Below, piece by piece: positions 12,110 to 22,595 of a stretch of DNA of 64,000 nucleotides (its first letter is position 1; each line of letters starts with the position of its first letter). The notes beneath the pieces were generated by a model. It saw only the letters and a list, made by a program, of their open reading frames with translations. It was not told the origin of the DNA and did not search any database. The translations under genes were made by a program, and so were the position numbers. The stretch is from Imbricaverruca yamaguchii (Eukaryota > Arthropoda > Thecostraca > Neoverrucidae). The stretch is from positions 467,501 through 531,500 of the forward strand of contig JAOTOL010001366.1 of assembly GCA_034440575.1 (NCBI GenBank), given 5' to 3'.

Positions 12110-12392
12110 CGGCACACCAGAGGGTACCGGTCACGGTACAGTCGAGGGTACCGGTCATGGCACACCAGAGGGTACCGGTCACGGTATAGTCGAGGGTACC
12201 GGTCACGGTACACCCGAGGGCACCGGTCACGGCACACCCGAGGGTACAGGTCACGGCACACCCGAGGGTGAAGGTCACGGCACACCCGAGGGTACCGGTC
12301 ACGGCACACCCGAGGGTACCGGTCACGGCACACCCGAGGATACCGGTCACGGTACACCCGAGGGTACCGGTCACGGCACAGCCATAGGCGCA
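12110..12392. repeat. 24-bp tandem array, left arm
   Basis: About twelve copies of ACCGGTCACGGCACACCCGA GGGT. The period is eight codons and the frames stay open (plus: GTGHGTPE; minus: TLGCAVTG). The same family resumes at 12720 beyond a C-rich insert. Confidence 0.93.
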
Positions 12393-12719
12393 CCGGAGGG
12401 GGAGGGGGCAGGGGCCAGGCCCCCCCCCATGAGACCAAAGTGCCCTTTTGGCCAAAAGTGCCCTTTTTACCGAAAAGTGCCCTCTTGGCCGGAATGTTCC
12501 AAATTTAGGCCAAATATCACCTGCCCTATGTGCCCCGCCTGTGCCAAAGGTGCCCTTTGGCCCAAAACTGCCCTTTTGGCCAAACATTTTTTCACGCCCC
12601 CCCCCGGGTCAACAGACCTTCCAGTGTGCCCCGGGCCGCAAAGTGGCCTTTTGGAGCCGGCCAAGTGCCTTTTCGGTCCGGCCCCCCCCCATGGACAAAA
12701 TTCTGGGTGCGCGCCTGGG
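12393..12719. other. C-rich segment interrupting the 24-bp array
   Basis: The segment is flanked by poly-C tracts (about 12420-12428 and 12682-12690). It is rich in an imperfect motif resembling AAAGTGCCCTTTTGGCC, repeated about nine times. It separates two arms of the same minisatellite, so it looks like an inserted repetitive element, or a foreign repeat family emplaced in the array. I see no terminal inverted repeats or coding capacity. Confidence 0.6.
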
Positions 12720-12900
12720 CACAGCCGAGGGTACCGGTCACGGCACACCCGAGGGTACCGGTCACGGTACACCCGAGGGAACTGGTCACAGTACACCCGA
12801 GGGTACCGGTCATGGTACATTCTGCAGTACCAGTTACTACACACCCAAGGGTACCGATCACGGTACACCCGGAGCACAGGCCATGGCGCACCCGTGAGCA
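12720..12900. repeat. 24-bp tandem array, right arm
   Basis: About seven more diverged copies of the 24-bp unit seen at 12110-12392, fading out near 12900. Confidence 0.9.
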
Positions 12901-14018
12901 CCAACCAATGCACATCCTAGAGTACCGGCGACCTGTACACCCGAGAGCACCCGCCACCACCGGGCGACACAGGCTCGTCTGAGCAGCGACCACCGCAAAC
13001 AGCGAACACGGGCTGGTCCGCCGGAGCGGCGGTCGCGGGTGGAGGCGCGTGTGGGACGTGTCGGCAAATGGAGCAGGTCAGACCAAGTCTGTGTCAGCTG
13101 GGGCGGAGCGTTGTCGCGACTGGGTCACACGAGCTCTGGATGGAGGACATCGCGGACATGCTCTGCATAACTGCAAGCGAGCCGAACTGGCAGTGGGTGA
13201 GCACCAGACCCCATCACGCTGAACTAAATCAGCAACAGACCTTGCCCCCTGCCTGGGAGGAGTGATGTCTGGTAACAACCAGTACTGATGTGCCACTTTT
13301 CGTTCTTCATTCGAAGGTCCCACGGAATTGAAAGTTTTTTTCTGTAATAAAATTACTCTATTTTGTACAATGCGTTCTTTGCACTTGGCAGGCTTCCCTG
13401 CTTGGCATGAACTATGAACGAAAAATGAAGCGAAACTATGGTATGGATGAATAAATAAGCGTATTGCTCATTTAGACGAGGTAGGCGACAACTCAGTCTC
13501 ATCACAGGCGATCATACCTAAGTTAAAATGGACTTGCCATGCGTGTTCCTCGGTGAATCTGCTGACCGTTTGTCGGCGGCTGAGCGCTATCGTCATTGTC
13601 ACGGCATCCCGGGGGCGTTACGACTTCTGTCACGGCACCTGCGCGGCGAGTGATTGTGCCATTGTGCCGCGTGGCGCTACAAAGCCTGCCGCGTCCTAAC
13701 TGTGTCTTCAGAGCCCGGCTTCGAGAGTGAGTCGCGGACGTGGGACGCGCGCTCAGCTACCATGTCCTAACTGTGCTTGGCTTTCCGTTGCGCTTTGAGG
13801 GAGGGAAGTGGGCGTTCTCACGGGGCTAATTTTCCACGCCTCATAAACTCTGGCACGGCGTCGGTGTATTTTCCCCAGGGGACGCGAGTCAAGAGGAAGC
13901 CGCACGCGTGCAACCTGTCCCAGAGCAGGCGTCCGCATGCGGCTTACGTAAGCTGACGGCTCGCCGGGCGGGGAGTGCGAGCGGTGGGATGTCACACGCG
14001 GCAGTTGCGGAAGCTCAC
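12901..14018. other. Intron sequence before the third PAN exon
   Basis: Unique, moderately GC-rich sequence directly downstream of the exon at 14155-14019. Open frames here read through the GTGAGC donor and do not resemble known proteins. Nothing else was recognised. Confidence 0.4.
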
Positions 14019-14155
14019 CTGAGCGTAACCTGAGCTTGATCATGTAGTAGGTGCTGATGGCCAGCTGTGGCACTGCGGACGGGTTGTTGGCGGACGTCTC
14101 GTTCTGCAGCAGACACACCGTCTCCTGCACCGGAGTCAGCGGATTCGTCACGAAG
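14019..14155 (-). CDS. PAN-domain protein, third coding exon (PAN 1, second half, and linker)
   Basis: This 137-nt exon has the acceptor CGTTGCAG|C and the donor TCAG|GTGAGC. It enters in phase 2 and leaves in phase 1. It encodes Ser75 (split codon) and residues 76-120, including FVTNPLTPVQETVCLLQNET with Cys89 closing PAN 1, a sequon NET, and then PQLAISTYYMIKLRLRS, which links into PAN 2. An alternative donor 11 bases earlier (CTCAG|GTTACG) exists, but it would break the frame with the next exon. The downstream intron is about 7.3 kb and contains three separate minisatellite arrays. Confidence 0.85.
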
Positions 14156-14534
14156 CTGCAACGGAAGACGTCGCAAGGTCACGCCTCGCCGTCTCAGCCC
14201 TACAGGTAACATCACTGAGCCGCAGTAGGAGTAGGAGCAGCAGTAGGAGCAACAGAGGCATGAGTCTGAGCCGGGGCAGGAGCCGGAGCAGGAGCAGGAA
14301 CAAGAACAGGAGCGATAGCGGAGATCGCTGCCAGAATAGCCCAAGCCGGAGCTTAGGCAGGGCAGAAGTCAGAGCAGGGCCAAAGACCGTGAGCGGTGGT
14401 CGGGAGAGCATTCAGAGTCGGAGTCGGGACAGGAACCGAAATAGGAAGAACAATGTGGCGACCATGTCCGGTACGGCTGTCGGCTGGCGTGGCCGCCGCA
14501 CCACAGGTGCTGATGACCGGCGGCGACAACCAAC

Positions 14535-15395
14535 GTGTCCGCGGCTGGTGGTACGGAGTGTCCGGTCCCTCTGCCGACGGCGGCTGGTGGTGCGGAGTGT
14601 CCGGTCCCTCTGCCGACGGCGGCTGGTGGTGCGGAGTGTCCGGTCCCTCTGCCGACGGCTGGTGGTGCGGAGTGTCCGGTCCCTCTGCCGGCGGCGGCTG
14701 GTGGTACGGAGTGTCCGGTCCCTCTGCCAGCGGCGGCTGGTGGTGGTGCTGAGTGTCCGGTCCCTCTGCCGGCGGCGGCTGGTGGTGGTGCTGAATGTCC
14801 GGTCCCTCTGCCGGCGGCTGGTGGTGCGGAGTGTCCGGTCCCTCTGCCGGCGGCTGGTGGTGCGGAGTGTCCGGTCCCTCTGCCGGCGGCGGCTGGTGGT
14901 ACGGAGTGTCCGGTCCCTCTGCCAGCGGCGGCTGGTGGTGGTGCTGAGTGTCCGGTCCCTCTGCCGGCGGCGGCTGGTGGTGGTGCTGAATGTCCGGTCC
15001 CTCTGCCGGCGGCTGGTGGTGCGGAGTGTCCGGTCCCTCTGCCGGCGGCGGCTGGTGGTGGTGCTGAGTGTCCGGTCCCTCTGCCGGCGGCTGGTGGTGG
15101 TACGGAGTGTCCGGTCCCTCTGTCGGCGGCTGGTGGTACGGAGTGTCCGGTCCCTCTGCCGGCGGCGGCTGGTCGGCTGATGGTGCGGAATGTCCGGCCC
15201 TTCTGCCGGCGGCTGGTGGTGGTGCTGGGTGTCTGGTCCCTCTGTCGGCGGCTGGTGGTGAGGAACGTACGGTCCCTCTGCCGGCGGCTGGTGGTGAGGA
15301 GTGTCCCGTCCATCTGCCGGCGGCTAGTGGTGAGGAGTGTCCCTCTGTCGGCGGCTGGTGGTGGTGCGGAACGTCCGGTCCCTCTGCCGGCGGCG
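14535..15395. repeat. 36-45-bp tandem array
   Basis: About 22 units of CTGGTGGTGCGGAGTGTCCG GTCCCTCTGCCGGCGG. Unit lengths of 36, 39 and 45 differ mostly by whole triplets, so long frames survive on both strands (plus: GGAECPVPLPAA; minus: GTGHSAPPAAGR). It lies in the intron between the second and third PAN exons, as the exon phases on either side require, so these frames are not coding. A less regular Gln/Arg-rich purine tract precedes it at 14220-14450. Confidence 0.93.
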
Positions 15396-15967
15396 CAGTT
15401 GGCTGCCGGACTCCCGTCCGTTCTGGTCGGCCGGGCGGTGTGTCCGGGCCGCTTCTGCAAAACGCCGTCGCGCCGCCGCCGCCGGCATCTCAGGAAGTGA
15501 CCGCTCAAGGTGCGCTGAACCAGGCGCACGACAGACTATGAGGGCCTCACAGACTATGAGGGCCTGACGGCAACGCCCTATCCGACGCTCGGGCAGACCG
15601 AGCTGGCCGGCTGACTGGACGCTTAGTCGTGTCGACAGCGCTGACGGGCTGGGGCGTGAATGTGGATATAACTGTTCGGCGGTACGGTCTTTTACGGGCG
15701 GGCCGGGGGGAGGGTGATTCACGCTACCGATTGAGTTGTGAGGGATTTGAAGATGGACCAGTAAGACCGGATGCATGACTCGTATGCTGCCTGAATCATC
15801 AAAAGACGATTTGGATTGTTCACCAGAGTGATGTAATCTTCCTCCCGAAGTGCCCGAGAATTGCTCTTCTGCAAAGCATCTCGCGATCGGATTACCAGCA
15901 CAGCCGTGTGGCAGTTGGTCTTCCGGACGTTATTTCCAGCGGACCTAGAACATCGGGATGCCGCACC

Positions 15968-16007
15968 AGCTGCACATCCAGCTGCCGCAGCAGCTGGATG
16001 TGCAACT
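15968..16007. other. Near-perfect hairpin close to the donor of the second PAN exon
   Basis: The arms 15968-15984 (AGCTGCACATCCAGCTG) and 15991-16007 are complementary at 16 of 17 positions around a 6-base spacer. On the minus strand it lies about 45 bases inside the intron, just after the exon that ends at 16052, so it could fold in the pre-mRNA next to the 5' splice site. Confidence 0.8.
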
Positions 16008-16051
16008 GCCGCAGCAGCCGGGTCATCTGGCGACCGGCGAGCGGCACTCAC

Positions 16052-16184
16052 CTGAAGGAGGCCGCCTGGCACTCTGGCTCCTCACGGCACCAGCCCTGGC
16101 ACTCGTACAGCGTCAGGTTGCGAATGGTGTAGTAGGTGTTGCCGCGGAAATCCATGTCGGTCAGCTTCTCAAAGGCAACGGCCG
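16052..16184 (-). CDS. PAN-domain protein, second coding exon (PAN 1, first half)
   Basis: This 133-nt exon follows a good pyrimidine tract ending GTGCAG and stops at the donor CAG|GTGAGT. It enters in phase 1 and leaves in phase 2, matching both neighbours. It encodes residues 32-74 of the assembled protein: FEKLTDMDFRGNTYYTIRNL, then a Cys-rich helix YECQGWCREEPECQAASF with Cys59, Cys63 and Cys69. That spacing (C-x3-C-x5-C) is the core of a PAN/apple fold, a disulfide-bonded module for binding proteins or carbohydrates. One N-glycosylation sequon (NLT) is visible. The intron after it begins with a strong hairpin about 45 bases past the donor. Confidence 0.85.
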
Positions 16185-16332
16185 CTGCACGGGAGAACGA
16201 GGAGCAACACGTCACTGTATATGACGGTTCAGTGATAAATGTTGAGCGCAGTGCCATCTCTTCCAGCACATTCATTGTCTGGTATGGGCAGCCGCACAAA
16301 CTGCTCCAAGTAACGGAGAGGAGCACATCGTG

Positions 16333-16336
<4 letters not shown>

Positions 16337-16417
<81 letters not shown>

Positions 16418-16420
16418 AAC
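16337..16420. repeat. (TA)n microsatellite in the first coding intron
   Basis: An almost pure TA run with one CA interruption, between the first and second coding exons of the PAN gene. TYR/ILE-type open frames here are meaningless. Confidence 0.97.
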
Positions 16421-16756
16421 AGGCAGCATGAATCTCCACCGCTAGTTCTGTTCGGTTTTGCTGCAGCACAGCTGAACGTTTCCAAGCCATATGATTTGGT
16501 CAGTCAGATGTGTGGCGGAGAACAAGGCAGCGGTATATGTGGTTATTCAGGTGTTTAATGTCGTGCACGTGGTGGCGTTTTGAGTTTGAGAATTTTATCA
16601 TATTTGTGCAACTGTACATTTTCGGACGCATCGGCTATGTTCAAGAAACTGCGGCCACCATTAAACACGATGCATAAGTTCATCTAGCATTTTGCTTCAG
16701 CTATCTAAGTCATGAACGATCTGATATTGAAGATAAGTGTTGGAAAAAGGACTTAC

Positions 16757-16854
16757 CATTACACACTGAGAACATGGCTGCGACCATTCCGGCGATGAGG
16801 ACAGCATTCTGCATCCTGTGACTGTCCGGCGCCGACATCCCGAGCATCGCGGAA
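16757..16854 (-). CDS. PAN-domain protein, first coding exon (signal peptide)
   Basis: This is the first coding exon of the minus-strand PAN gene. A 3' splice site (TTTCAG) ends just before 16854, so an untranslated exon should lie further upstream. The ATG is at 16847-16845, and in-frame ATGs follow at residues 4 and 12. It encodes 30 residues plus one base: a short polar start, then a hydrophobic core (NAVLIAGMVAAMFSVC) typical of a secretory signal peptide. The donor is G|GTAAGT at 16757/16756, phase 1. The next exon completes the codon as Ala, giving ...SVCNAAVAFEKL, with likely cleavage near Cys29-Ala32. The product is therefore expected to enter the secretory pathway. The start choice rests on signal-peptide quality; Met12 could also serve. 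Confidence 0.75.
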
Positions 16855-17459
16855 CTGAAACGATGGTCGTCACGTCAGCAGGCGAAATGGAGAACATGGC
16901 TCGTACTTATATGCTATTGTGACGTTGTTTTGTTGTTCCTGCGCCATTGTCACGTTTTCATCACGTAGATGATTCCACTTTTCATTGTGGTGACGGTGTT
17001 TGTCGAAGGTACCGTGTGTGCATTACTCGCTAAGCAAGACTGCTACAGTTATATGCTTCGCATGGGATCATTTGACAATATATATTATTTACATTTTTAT
17101 CTATCCAATTATTTCTATCGGAGTTGCATGAAAATAACGTACCCAAGACCTTGCATGTATCAAAACACCGTGCCAGGCCGAAGCTACTGGCAACTGATGC
17201 CCGCATATCCTTCCGACATCTTCTTTATATTGACGTCACGATCACTCTTCGATTTGCCTTCGATGAAAATTACCTTCGATGATGGTAATTTTCCACTAAA
17301 TCGATGCCGCGACAAAGACTGCACGCCCCTTCCCTCATCCCCATTATAGCGTGCTCGGATGGGATAACATGCATTTTTGACTAAGTGTGAGAAGCGTTCA
17401 ATGACGTAGTTCCGGGGAGGAGAGCCGAGCCAAATTGCCTTCCCACGGGTGAGAGTTTT

Positions 17460-18290
17460 CCCAATGGGCTCTGTCCGTCGCCGAGCGTGGCTGACGGGGC
17501 GGTAATTGTAGGGCGTCCGCCGTACCTGCCGGCGCCTCCTTTCGGACATCAGCAGGACTGCACAGTGGCGTGTGGATGCTGTCGGATTTGGTGTGGATGT
17601 CGTCGGACGAGAGCGCTGCCGGTCTAGTGACACCCAGCCAGACGAGGCGACGACGGCCGATGTGCGCGCGCGCCGCCTCGGAAGGAGCCCAGCCGACATG
17701 CCCGACCGAGCCGTAATCCCACTGCGATGTGGCCCGCGTGGACACTCGGCTTTTCCCGATGTCTGCCGCCGCCGTAAATGGCACACCGACAGGCATTCCC
17801 AACACCCGGCTGAACTCATTTCGAATACGGCACGGTCGCGGCGCGGGAAAAATTACCAGATGCACTCGGGCCGCGGGAGGTGCCGCCGACCGTGAGAAAC
17901 GCTCTCTGCGGCGCGCCACGTTCCACTCCACTTATGACGCGGCGGCGCGTCTAATCAGCCGTTTTTACCCGACGCGGAGCGCGTGCCGGTCGGGTTCGAC
18001 GCGTCGCGGCTTTTTCCGCGGCTTCAACAATGGGCCGGGTCGGCCGGCCGATTTGTATCTGATGCTCTCAGCGGCCGCCGCCAATGCCGGGCCGACATTC
18101 TGGGCCCGTTAGTCGAGCGCCGACACAGCGCCGGCGTTTTCCCGCGCGCCACCCTTTGTTTTCCGCCGGCCGGCAACGCGACTTTTTGCGCGCGACCGCG
18201 GCGGACGCATCGTGTCGGCAATGCGGCCGTGTGCGGCCTGCGCGCGGCGGACATGTTTATGTGGGAGATGCGCCGGTGGGCTGGCAGTCT
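17460..18290. promoter_or_regulatory. CpG-dense region, candidate 5' end of the PAN gene
   Basis: This ~0.8-kb stretch is visibly rich in CG dinucleotides compared with the AT-rich sequence at 16900-17330. It lies upstream, in the minus sense, of the acceptor at 16854, which requires an upstream untranslated exon. That makes it the natural place for a first exon and promoter, but I see no definite TATA box or initiator. It could equally be ordinary GC-rich intergenic sequence. Confidence 0.25.
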
Positions 18291-18889
18291 GATGGATATC
18301 GCGCCGCGCGTCTTTGTTGTAGCTTACGTGCGAGCAGCTATGTGCATGGCTGTTGTTGCGGTGTCGAGGTGCTCCACCGTCGAATGTTTGAACTGGATTA
18401 TTTATGCGGTCAGAGGGCAAAACGTTGTGATTTATTCCGCTCTTAGTGCGAGAGCCGTCATTAGCAGTTGACGTTGGGAAAACATCGTGAGAGATTGACA
18501 GAATGCAGTCGCCGGCGATGAAAACGCCACCAGAAACTCGACACGGTCGGCAACACGTCGTTTCGCTCTCTGCCCAACCGCAGCGCGCACGGACACGGAT
18601 CCTGTTCAGACCGCCTCCGGGAGGACGCGGCCGGCAGCCAGACTCCCGCCGGGCGCGGCCACCTCCCCGCCGAGAGGTGCGTGCGCGGGATTGCCCCACC
18701 ACGGAGGTAAATTGGCCGTGCGTCGGCCGACGTGGGGAGAGTACCGTCTCGGCAGCTCAGCGTCCGACCGTTTTTGCCGCCGACCCCGCCGAGTTACTGC
18801 CCACACCACCCAGAGCGACGGCTCCGAGAATGACAGACGGCCGGTGGCTGTAATTACCGCGACACCGCTGCATGTCGCACGGCCATCAG

Positions 18890-19275
18890 CGGCGCAACGC
18901 CACCGTCCTGGCGCCGCCGACATCCTGCCAGCCACCAGCGGAGCTCGTCCTGGCGCCTCCGACATCCTGCCAGCCGTCAGCGGGGCACACACCACCGTCC
19001 TGGCGCCGCCGACATCCTGCCAGCCATCAGCGGAGCACACACCACCGTCCTGGCGCCTCCGACATCCTGCCAGCCATCAGCGGAGCACACACCACCGTCC
19101 TGGCGCCGCCGACATCCTGCCAGCCATCAGCGGAGCACATGCCACCGTCCTGGCGCCCCCGACATCCTGCCAGCCGTCAGCGGAGCACACACCACCGTCC
19201 TGGCGCCTCCGACATCCTGCCAGCCATCAGCGGAGCACACGCCACCATCCTGGCGCCCCCGACGTCCTGTCGGTG
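18890..19275. repeat. 50-bp tandem array
   Basis: About seven copies of CACCGTCCTGGCGCCGCCGA CATCCTGCCAGCCATCAGCG GAGCACACAC. Third-position-like differences (CCG/CCT, CAT/CGT) occur, but the period is not a multiple of three. Confidence 0.94.
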
Positions 19276-19579
19276 GCGCATCACCTGCGCTCCCGCTCAT
19301 GGCTCCGAAGTCCGCAGCACAGAGCAGACCGTGACTGTGTTGATTCCCTCCAGTCCGGCGCCAGCGCACGCAGCGGCGCCTCTTGTGAACGGTGGCCTGT
19401 CGCTGAGCCGCTTCCCGAGCCATCTGGCGTGTTCCGTTCGTCGTGGTGGCGGTCGCCAGTGGAGCGGGTCGGGCCATGGTCGTCGTGTCGCCCAACCAAC
19501 TTGCGAGCGGCTAGACCGCCCGTGGCGCTCGCTGGGCGGCCTCTGTGGGCCGGCTGGGACGCCTCCGTGAACCGTATGT

Positions 19580-20045
19580 GTGTCTGTGGACCATTTGTGT
19601 GCCGTCTGTAACCCGTCTTTGTGCCGGTGGGCCGTCTGTGTGCCGGTGGGCCGTCTGTGAGCCGTCTGTGGGCCGTCTGTGGGCCGTCTGTGGGCCGTCT
19701 GTGGGCCGTCTGTGGGCCGTCTGTGGGCCGTCTGTGTCTTGTCTTGAGCCGTCTGTGGGCCGTCTGTGGGCCGTCTGTGGGCCGTCTGTGGGCCGTCTGT
19801 GGGCCGTCTGTGAGCCGTCTGTGGGCCGTCTGTGGGCCGTCTGTGGGCCGTCTGTGAGCCGTCTGTGGGCCGTCTGTGGGCCGTCTGTGGGCCGTCTGTG
19901 GGCCGTCTGTGAGCCGTCTGTGGGCAGTCTGTGGGCCGTCTGTGGGCCGTCTGTGGGCCGTCTGTGAGCCATTTGTGAGCCGTCTATGAGCCGTCTGTGG
20001 GCCGTCTGTGGGCCGTCTGTGGACCGTCTGTGAGCCGCCTGTGGC
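19580..20045. repeat. 11-bp tandem array
   Basis: About 40 copies of GCCGTCTGTGG with GAGCC variants at semi-regular spacing. It gives open frames on both strands (RLWAVCGPSVG and its complement) without biological meaning. Confidence 0.95.
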
Positions 20046-20248
20046 CTATCTGTGTGTCCGTGGGCCGTTTGTGTGTCATCTGCAGGACATCTGCGGGAAA
20101 ACTCGGCCGCACCGCGGCCGGGAATTGGGCTCTTGGTGCCGGCTGGCTGGTCCGCTCGGCGTCACCCACTTCTGAGGACGTTCCGCTGCGCGGCGCGGCG
20201 CCGGAGCGGCACTCTGTGACGGGCTCGCACAGCCCGGCAGCTGACACG

Positions 20249-20286
20249 GCCAGAGGTGACGTCACTGTGGTGACGTCACCTCTGGC
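20249..20286. promoter_or_regulatory. Perfect 17-bp hairpin carrying two CRE-type sites
   Basis: The arms GCCAGAGGTGACGTCAC (20249-20265) and its exact reverse complement (20270-20286) flank the loop TGTG. Each arm contains the palindrome TGACGTCA, the consensus for CREB/ATF bZIP factors. A further GCCAGAGGTGA copy follows at about 20312. The structure is directly visible; a regulatory role is inference. Confidence 0.6.
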
Positions 20287-20369
20287 GTCACTCTGGTGTC
20301 ACAGAGCTGACGCCAGAGGTGAGCGTCAGCAGCTGCCTTGACGTCGCTGCTGACACGCCACACCTGATG

Positions 20370-20538
20370 CTGCTCTCTCTCCCTCTCTCCACCCCCTCTC
20401 TTTCTCTCTCTCTTTCTTTCTCTCTCACTCTCTCTCTCTCACTCTTCCTTTCTCTCTTTCCCTCTCTCTCTTTCCCTCTCTCTCTCTTTCCCTCTCTCTC
20501 TCTTTCCCTCTCTCTCTCTTTCCCTCTCTCTCTTTCCC

Positions 20539-20572
<34 letters not shown>

Positions 20573-20574
20573 GC
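20370..20574. repeat. CT-rich microsatellite, about 200 bp
   Basis: An almost pure pyrimidine tract, (CT)n with TTTC interruptions at regular intervals, ending in about 12 clean CT units. It can adopt H-DNA-like structure and is highly mutable. Confidence 0.97.
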
Positions 20575-21000
20575 CGCGCCAGGGTGGCCGAGACAGTGGA
20601 AATTTTGTAGTTCGAGGATAACACCAGGGCTCGGTGAGTTATGTGTCTCCTCGTGTACATACCACGAGGGTGGGGTGAGACGCTCTTTCGAAAGGAGGAC
20701 GAGATGAACCGAACTGGTTCGGCACCGTTACGCGCGACAAAACGTGGCCTGTCGAGATCGGTCCGCGTGCGGGTCGCGCTGTGGACGTCTGCTGGCGGCG
20801 GTGGTGGCCGCCGTCTGTCCGCCACCGCACGGCAGAGCCGTCGGCCACCCGTCGGCGTGGCGCCTTCTCGTGTCTGGTGACGTGTCGTCGCTGCGACACT
20901 TCACCTCTGCCTCGTCATCACCGCCGTCCGGTCCGGCCGGCCGTCAGCTGCGAACCGGTCGGTGCGTGTGCGACTGATCGAGCGACACCGGACTACAGGC
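20575..21000. other. GC-rich unique sequence between the CT tract and the 51-bp array
   Basis: Unique and CpG-rich. No gene or mobile element was recognised. Confidence 0.35.
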
Positions 21001-21955
21001 CGCCGGCCGGCCGAGCCGCCGCCGAGACCAGCCCGACTGATGCCGCTTCCCACCAGGCCGACCGAGCCGCCGCCGAGACCAGCCCGACTGCCGCCGCTTC
21101 CCACCAGGCCGACCGAGCCGCCGCCGAGACCAGCCCGACTGCCGCCGCTTCCTACCAGGCCGGCCGAGGCGCCGCCGAGACCAGCCCGACTGCCGCCGCT
21201 TCCCACCAGGCCGGCCGAGCCGCCGCCGAGACCAGCCCGACTGCCGCCGCTTCCCACCAGGCCGACCGAGCCGCCGCCGAGACCAGCCCGGCTACCGCCG
21301 CTTCCCACCAGGCCGACCGCGCCGCCGCCGAGACCAGCCCGACTGCCGCCGCTTCCCACCAGGCCGACCGAGCCGCCGCCGAGACCAGCCCGACTGCCGC
21401 CGCTTCCCACCAGGCCGGCCGAGGCGCCGCCGAGACCAGCCCGACTGCTGCCGCTTCCCACCAGGCCGGCCGAGCCGCCGCCGAGACCAGCCCGACTGCC
21501 GCCGCTTCCCACCAACCGACCGAGCCGCCGCCGAGACCAGCCCGACTGCCGCCTTCCCACCAGGCCGACCGAGCCGCCGCCGAGACCAGCCCGACTGATG
21601 CCGCTTCCCACCAGGCCGACCGAGCCGCCGCCGAGACCAGCCCGACTGCCGCCGCTTCCCACCAGGCCGGGCGAGCCGCCGCCGAGACCAGCCCGACTGC
21701 TGCCGCTTCCCACCAGGCCGGCCGAGCCGCCGCCGAGACCAGCCCGACTGCCGCCGCTTCCCACCAAGCCGACCGAGCCGCCGCCGAGACCAGCCCGACT
21801 GCCGCGGCTTCCCACCAGGCCGACCGAGCCGCCGCCGAGACCAGCCCGACTGCCGCCGCTTCCCACCAGGCCGACCGAGCCGCCGCCGAGACCAGCCCGA
21901 CTGCCGCCGCTTCCCACCAGCCCGACTGCCGCCGCTTCCCACCAGGCCGACCGAC
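21001..21955. repeat. 51-bp tandem array (17-codon period)
   Basis: About 18 copies of GCCGCCGCCGAGACCAGCCC GACTGCCGCCGCTTCCCACC AGGCCGACCGA. The period is exactly 17 codons, and several frames on both strands are open for most of the array (for example AETSPTAAASHQADRAA). Single-unit variants, one in-frame-breaking deletion near 21515 and the lack of any start, signal or flanking domain argue against a real protein. Confidence 0.95.
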
Positions 21956-22279
21956 CACCACCGTCCGTGGCATCGATTACGACACATCTTCGTACGCGGT
22001 CTGTATGCGACACATGTTCGCAGCACGAATTGCGACACATGTCCGCAGCATCAATCACGACCGGGTGAGTCGGGCAGCGGCGGCAGGATCTGCTCTGTCG
22101 CCGCGCCGACACGGACGCTGCTCCAGTTGTCGGAGGAGCCCACCGACACTTTGCGCGGAGTGCGAGCGCCGGCCGCAGCCGTACGTGCGCCGTAACGGAA
22201 CACAACCGGTGACCGTGATGACGTCATCGGTGACGCTCTGTCAGCGGCAATAGTGGCACTGGCCGGCGAGTATCCAACC

Positions 22280-22595
22280 ACGATGAGCTAACGGAGGACC
22301 ACCTCGTCATGATCAGTCGACGGAGGACTACCTCGTCACGGCCAGTCGACGGAGGACTACCTCGTCACGGCCAGTCGACGGAGGACTACCTCGTCACGGC
22401 CAGTCGACAGAGGACCACCTCGTCATGATCAGTCGACGGAGGACCACCTCGTCACGGCCAGTCGACGGAGGACTACCTCGTCACGGCCAGTCGACGGAGG
22501 ACTACCTCGTCACGGCCAGTCGATGGAGGACTACCTCGTCATAATCAGTCGACGGAGGACTACCTCGTCACGGCCAGTCGATAAAAGACCACCCT
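22280..22595. repeat. 29-bp tandem array
   Basis: About eleven copies of ACGGAGGACTACCTCGTCAC GGCCAGTCG, with CATGATCAG variants interspersed. Confidence 0.94.

Noticed and set aside
14369..15529. 386-codon minus-strand and 321-codon plus-strand frames
   Set aside because: Produced by triplet-multiple repeat units; the exons on either side join in phase without it.
16229..16485. Tyr/Ile-rich small proteins
   Set aside because: Translation of (TA)n microsatellite; the same applies to 48491-48933.
20781..22253. 490-codon plus-strand and 434-codon minus-strand frames
   Set aside because: Low-complexity frames of the 51-bp array, open on both strands, without any flanking domain.
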